Source of the DNA: JBFKMV01 sp041629655
GTDB taxonomy: Bacteria; Acidobacteriota; Polarisedimenticolia; Polarisedimenticolales; Polarisedimenticolaceae
Assembly: GCA_041629655.1 (NCBI GenBank)
Contig: JBFKMV010000075.1
Coordinates: forward strand, 1-21,216
Length of the DNA: 21,216 bases
Direction: 5' to 3'
Shown: one piece after another, positions 18,299-21,216 of the stretch
Layout of the letters: every line of letters begins with the position of its first letter
How positions within the stretch are numbered: the first letter of the stretch is position 1
Made by a program: the position numbers and the translations under genes
The notes under the pieces: model-generated
The model's input: only the letters and a program-made list of their open reading frames with translations
The model's database searches: none
What the model was told of the DNA's origin: nothing

Positions 18299-19517
18299 AG
18301 CCCGCGTAGATCTGGAGGTCGGTACCGAAGCGGTCCGCCATCTCGAGGGTCGCCTCGAGGTCGGGGTGCCGGACGATCACGTAGCCGTCCGAGATCAGGG
18401 TCTGCTTCCAGTTGCGCCGCGGCGCGCCGACGGGTTGCAGCTCCACGCACACCACGTGCGACCGGTAGCGGGCCAGCAGGCGCTCCAAGCCCTCGATGCG
18501 CCGGATCCGTCCCTGACCCTGGGCGCGCTTGAACACGATCGCCGAGTTGTAGCGCCGCTCGACGCGCTGCGAGAACCGGCCGTGACAGACCGCCTCGGCC
18601 CAGCCGGTGAAGCTGTCGATGTCGCCGGCGTAGTTCATCAGCTCGACCGACCGGGCCCCCGGCGGACGGGCCCCGATCTCGCCGAACACCGCCTCGCCGT
18701 CCGGCTTCCGGAACCACTCCATGTGCGTGAACCCGGTGCCGAAGCCGAGCGCCTTGAGCACGGCACGGCCGAGCCGGCTGCCGGCGCGGAGGTGCCCGGC
18801 GTCGGGGTCGCGCACGGTGACGGTCTGGGGGCTGACCCACTCCAGGCTCCGCGCCACGAGCGCGTTGGGCCGGTAGAACGCCACGTTGTGGTAGGCGATC
18901 CGCCCGCCGATGCTGATCGTGTCGAAGGTGAACTCGTCGCCCTCGATGAACTCCTCGACGCTGACCTCGGGGACGTGCTCGACCAGCTTCAGCGCGCGCT
19001 CCAGCTCGGCGGCCTCCCCGACGCGGTAGGTGTCGGCCGATCCGGCGCCCGCGATCGGCTTGACGATCAGCGGGTAGCCGATCTCCTCGGCGGCGGCCCG
19101 CACCTCGTTCACCGTCGTGGCCCGGCGGTGGCGGGGCGTCCGGATCCCGGCCGCGTCGAGCACCTGTTTCATGCGCTCCTTGTCGCGGAACGGCAACGTC
19201 TCCTCGACGGTCATCCCCGGCGTGCCGAGCGCTTCGCGGATCCGCGCGGCCAGGATCATGCCCGGCTCCCACAGACACTCCACCCGGTCGATCGGACGGC
19301 GCGCGGCGTACTGGCGCACCTGGTCGATCACCGCCTGCTCGTCCCGGAACAGCGAGCCCACCTGGACGTAATCGGCCAGCGCGCGCCGGACCTGCTCCGG
19401 CAGCCCCGCGGGCGGGTGCTCGCCGAGTCCGATCACCTGCGCGCCGACCTCGGCCAGACCGCGGGTGAAGTGCTGCATCTCGAGCGGAAACCCGGGTGAG
19501 AACATCAGGACGTTCAT
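18297..19517 (-). CDS. ATP-grasp ligase, paralogue A, unknown substrate
   Basis: A 406-residue protein, second gene of a two-gene unit. ATG 19517 follows an AGGAGGGAG tract about 10 bases upstream. Residues 1-105 look like a Rossmann-type pre-ATP-grasp domain (NVLMFSPGFPLEMQHF). The ATP-grasp fold follows: FRDKERMK (Lys113), PLIVKPIAGAGS (Lys153 and the Gly loop), VEEFIEGDE (adenine-hinge region, Glu188/Glu189), THMEWF (His265, Glu267), and the metal and phosphate motif FGEIGARPPGA (Glu280, Arg284). The motif has Gly where many carboxylate-amine ligases have Asn, and resembles the EVxPRP form of PurT and PurK. The family couples a carboxylate to an amine or thiol through an acyl phosphate. 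The L-amino-acid ligase type is a reasonable guess, but the substrate cannot be named. Confidence 0.82.
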   Translation of the reverse strand: MNVLMFSPGFPLEMQHFTRGLAEVGAQVIGLGEHPPAGLPEQVRRALADYVQVGSLFRDEQAVIDQVRQYAARRPIDRVECLWEPGMILAARIREALGTPGMTVEETLPFRDKERMKQVLDAAGIRTPRHRRATTVNEVRAAAEEIGYPLIVKPIAGAGSADTYRVGEAAELERALKLVEHVPEVSVEEFIEGDEFTFDTISIGGRIAYHNVAFYRPNALVARSLEWVSPQTVTVRDPDAGHLRAGSRLGRAVLKALGFGTGFTHMEWFRKPDGEAVFGEIGARPPGARSVELMNYAGDIDSFTGWAEAVCHGRFSQRVERRYNSAIVFKRAQGQGRIRRIEGLERLLARYRSHVVCVELQPVGAPRRNWKQTLISDGYVIVRHPDLEATLEMADRFGTDLQIYAG

Positions 19518-19545
19518 CGGTGTCGCTCTCCCTCCTGCCGCGGAC

Positions 19546-20766
19546 TCAGGCCAGCTCGACGCGCACCAGGCTGACCAGGCGGTGCAACCCTCGGCGGACG
19601 GTCTCGGTGTCGGGGTGCCGCAGCACGACGTATCCCTCGCCCTCGTAGGTGCCGCTCGGGGCCTGGCCCGGTTGCGGCAGGCGCACCTCGGCGACCAGCC
19701 CGCCCAGCTCCTGCTGCGCCCGGTCCAGACCGTGAATCGCCTTGACCCGCCCGGCCCCCTGCCCGCGCAAGAAGGCGATGCCCGCGGCGTAGCGGCGCGG
19801 CGGCGGCTCGAACTCCTCGTGGATCACGATCCGCGCCCAGGCGCGGTAGAAGTCGAGATCGTGGGCGAACGAGATCAGCGTCGTGAACTGCGCCCCCGGG
19901 GGTCGCGCCCCGACCTCGGAGATCGCGATCGTGCCGTCCTTGCGGCGGAACCACTCCATGTGGCTCAGGCCGGTGTCCATGCCCAGCGCCTCGAGCGCCC
20001 GGAAGGCCACTGCGCGGATGTCGTCGTAGCGCGGGTGGTCCACCTCGCGCGGCAACAGCACGCACCACTGGATCCAGGGGTGCTCCAGCACCTCCAGCGG
20101 CCCCGGGAAGTACTGCGTCAGCGAATGCCAGACCGGCTTGCCGCGGATCGAGACCGTGTCGAACGAGTGCTCCTCGCCGACCACGAACTCCTCGAGCAGG
20201 GTCGGCCGCGCCGGGTGCGGGGGCACGGTCGCCAGCAGCTCGCGCAGCGCCTGCTCGTGCTCCACCCGGAACGTGTTGCGGGCCCCCGCTCCCGCGGGCG
20301 GCTTGGCCACGACGGGGAAGCCGACCTGGCGCACGAACGCCCAGGCCTCCTCGGCGCTGCCGGCCAGGCGGTGGCGCGCCGTGGGCACGCCGGCCTCGCG
20401 CAGCACGCTCTTCATGCGCGCCTTGTCGCGGAAGTTGGCCGCGGTCTCGGCGCGCATTCCCGCGAGGCCCAGCTGCTCGCGCACCACGGCCAGCGGGACC
20501 TGCAGTTGCTCCAGCGCGCCGATCACCCGGTCGGGGGGGCCCAGCTCGCGCCCCATCGAGCGGATCGCGTCGGTGATCCGCTCGGGGTCGAGCCCGTCCT
20601 CGATCCGGCGGTGCGCCGCCAGGGAGCCGCGGATCGCCTCCGGCAACCTGGCCAGCGGGTCCTGGCTGATCAGCCCCAGCTGCACCCCCGGCAACCGCGC
20701 GGCGGCCTGGACGAAGCGCAGGGTCGTCTCCATGAAGAACGGCGCGACGAAGATCACGTTCGACAT
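19546..20766 (-). CDS. ATP-grasp ligase, paralogue B, unknown substrate
   Basis: Also 406 residues, first gene of the pair; ATG 20766, with only a weak ribosome binding site. The domain order is the same as in paralogue A: pre-ATP-grasp region (1-107), FRDKARMK (Lys115), PVVAKPPAGAGAR (Lys155), LEEFVVGEEHSFDT (Glu192/Glu193), SHMEWFRRKDG (His269, Glu271) and ISEVGARPPGA (Glu284, Arg288). The central domains are clearly alike, while the N-terminal domain and the region after EEF differ much more, which suggests different acceptor substrates. Both end with a similar segment (DGYVIVRHPD in A, EGYVVLRHPD in B). The gap between the genes is 28 bases. This looks like an old tandem duplication kept for two steps or for a heteromeric enzyme. 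Confidence 0.82.
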   Translation of the reverse strand: MSNVIFVAPFFMETTLRFVQAAARLPGVQLGLISQDPLARLPEAIRGSLAAHRRIEDGLDPERITDAIRSMGRELGPPDRVIGALEQLQVPLAVVREQLGLAGMRAETAANFRDKARMKSVLREAGVPTARHRLAGSAEEAWAFVRQVGFPVVAKPPAGAGARNTFRVEHEQALRELLATVPPHPARPTLLEEFVVGEEHSFDTVSIRGKPVWHSLTQYFPGPLEVLEHPWIQWCVLLPREVDHPRYDDIRAVAFRALEALGMDTGLSHMEWFRRKDGTIAISEVGARPPGAQFTTLISFAHDLDFYRAWARIVIHEEFEPPPRRYAAGIAFLRGQGAGRVKAIHGLDRAQQELGGLVAEVRLPQPGQAPSGTYEGEGYVVLRHPDTETVRRGLHRLVSLVRVELA

Positions 20767-20861
20767 CGGCGTTTCCCGGTTGGTGGCCCGTGATAGCATC
20801 CGCGATTCCGGGCCCGGGCCCGGCGCGGGCGCGACGGGGTCCGGCCCCGCCGTGCGCCGCC

Positions 20862-20867
20862 TAATAT
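20862..20867 (+). promoter_or_regulatory. -10 box for glgA, possible leaderless start
   Basis: TAATAT matches four of six positions of TATAAT and is the only AT-rich hexamer here. Only five bases (CGCAC) separate it from the glgA ATG, so transcription would start at or beside the start codon. No convincing -35 box is found 16-19 bases upstream. Confidence 0.4.
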
Positions 20868-20872
20868 CGCAC

Positions 20873-21216
20873 ATGTCGCCACTGCGCATCGCATTCGTCA
20901 GCTCCGAGGTCGCCCCGCTGGCCAAGACCGGGGGGCTGGCCGACGTCTCGGCCGCGCTGCCGCGCTTCCTGCACGCCGGCGGCCAGGACGTGCGCGTGTT
21001 CATGCCGCTGCACGGCACGATCGACACGAGCGGGCTGGAGCTCCACGCCGTGGACTTCCTGCGCGACATCCCGGTCCGCTTCGGTTCGCGGGCCTATACC
21101 TTCAGCGGGTTTACCACGCGGCTCCCGGGCTCCGACCTGGCGCTGTACCTGATCCACTGCCCGGAGCTCTACGGCCGGCCGACGCTGTACACCCAGGACC
21201 CCGACGAGCACCTGCG
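20873..21216 (+). CDS. glgA: Glycogen synthase, N-terminal part
   Basis: The first 114 codons of a gene that runs off the window. The protein begins MSPLRIAFVSSEVAPLAKTGGLADV, truncated here for length, and contains KTGGLADV, the ADP-glucose-binding signature of GT5 starch and glycogen synthases, followed by LPRFLHAGGQDVRVFMP with the typical G-H/Q-D-V-R-V-x-P pattern. GlgA transfers glucose from ADP-glucose to the non-reducing end of alpha-1,4-glucan. ATG 20873 is chosen because the similarity starts directly at residue 4; no Shine-Dalgarno sequence is visible, consistent with a leaderless start. The 106-base gap to the divergent ATP-grasp gene probably holds both promoters. Confidence 0.9.
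   Translation, partial: MSPLRIAFVSSEVAPLAKTGGLADVSAALPRFLHAGGQDVRVFMPLHGTIDTSGLELHAVDFLRDIPVRFGSRAYTFSGFTTRLPGSDLALYLIHCPELYGRPTLYTQDPDEHL

Noticed and set aside
18297..20766. Biotin carboxylase or carbamoyl-phosphate synthetase large subunit
   Set aside because: Lengths and N-terminal domains differ, and neither biotin-carboxylase C-terminal motifs nor the duplicated synthetase halves within one chain are present.

Overview
This is a gene-dense, very GC-rich bacterial chromosome segment. It holds 20 protein genes, two of them cut by the window edges, plus one very short leader-peptide gene. Intergenic gaps are small, many genes overlap by a few bases, and GTG and TTG starts are common. No phage, insertion sequence, CRISPR array, tRNA or rRNA was seen. 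The mix of genes (ATP-type PEP carboxykinase, MiaE, a complete unfused trp operon, an OPT transporter, exported PDZ and carboxypeptidase-regulatory-like proteins) would fit an Acidobacteriota, Myxococcota or similar high-GC Gram-negative lineage. The phylum is an inference and is not proved by the sequence.

Layout. 1-1060 (+): the end of a phosphoglycolate-phosphatase-like HAD hydrolase, a small two-helix membrane protein, and a small exported protein with its own promoter. 1103-3711 (-): a two-gene unit for exported proteins, a PDZ-only protein followed by a large protein of unknown fold. 3863-5458 (+): pckA. 5581-6794 (+): an exported, membrane-anchored beta-sandwich protein overlapping miaE. 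6815-14604 (-): the tryptophan operon trpL-E-G-D-C-F-B-A followed by a DAHP synthase gene. 14695-18281 (+): an OPT transporter, a small membrane protein overlapping it, and an arginine deiminase. 18297-20766 (-): two tandem ATP-grasp ligase paralogues of equal length. 20873-end (+): the start of a glycogen synthase gene.

The main system is the trp operon. All seven pathway enzymes and the entry enzyme of the shikimate pathway lie in one unit, and every gene junction from trpE to the DAHP synthase gene overlaps. The only stretch over 300 bases without a large gene (14367-14694) is the trp control region. It holds a 32-codon leader peptide with two adjacent Trp codons, a strong terminator followed by a U run, and a competing antiterminator pairing. 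The best promoter, with 17-base spacing, puts transcription start exactly on the A of the leader peptide ATG, so trpL is predicted to be leaderless. TrpE keeps the Trp feedback motifs, so the pathway looks controlled both by attenuation and by enzyme inhibition.

The least explained part is 14695-20766: a peptide-type transporter with a tightly linked small partner, a lone arginine deiminase with a full catalytic set, and two convergent ATP-grasp ligases of unknown substrate. A role in small peptide or amino-acid conjugate metabolism is possible but is only an inference.
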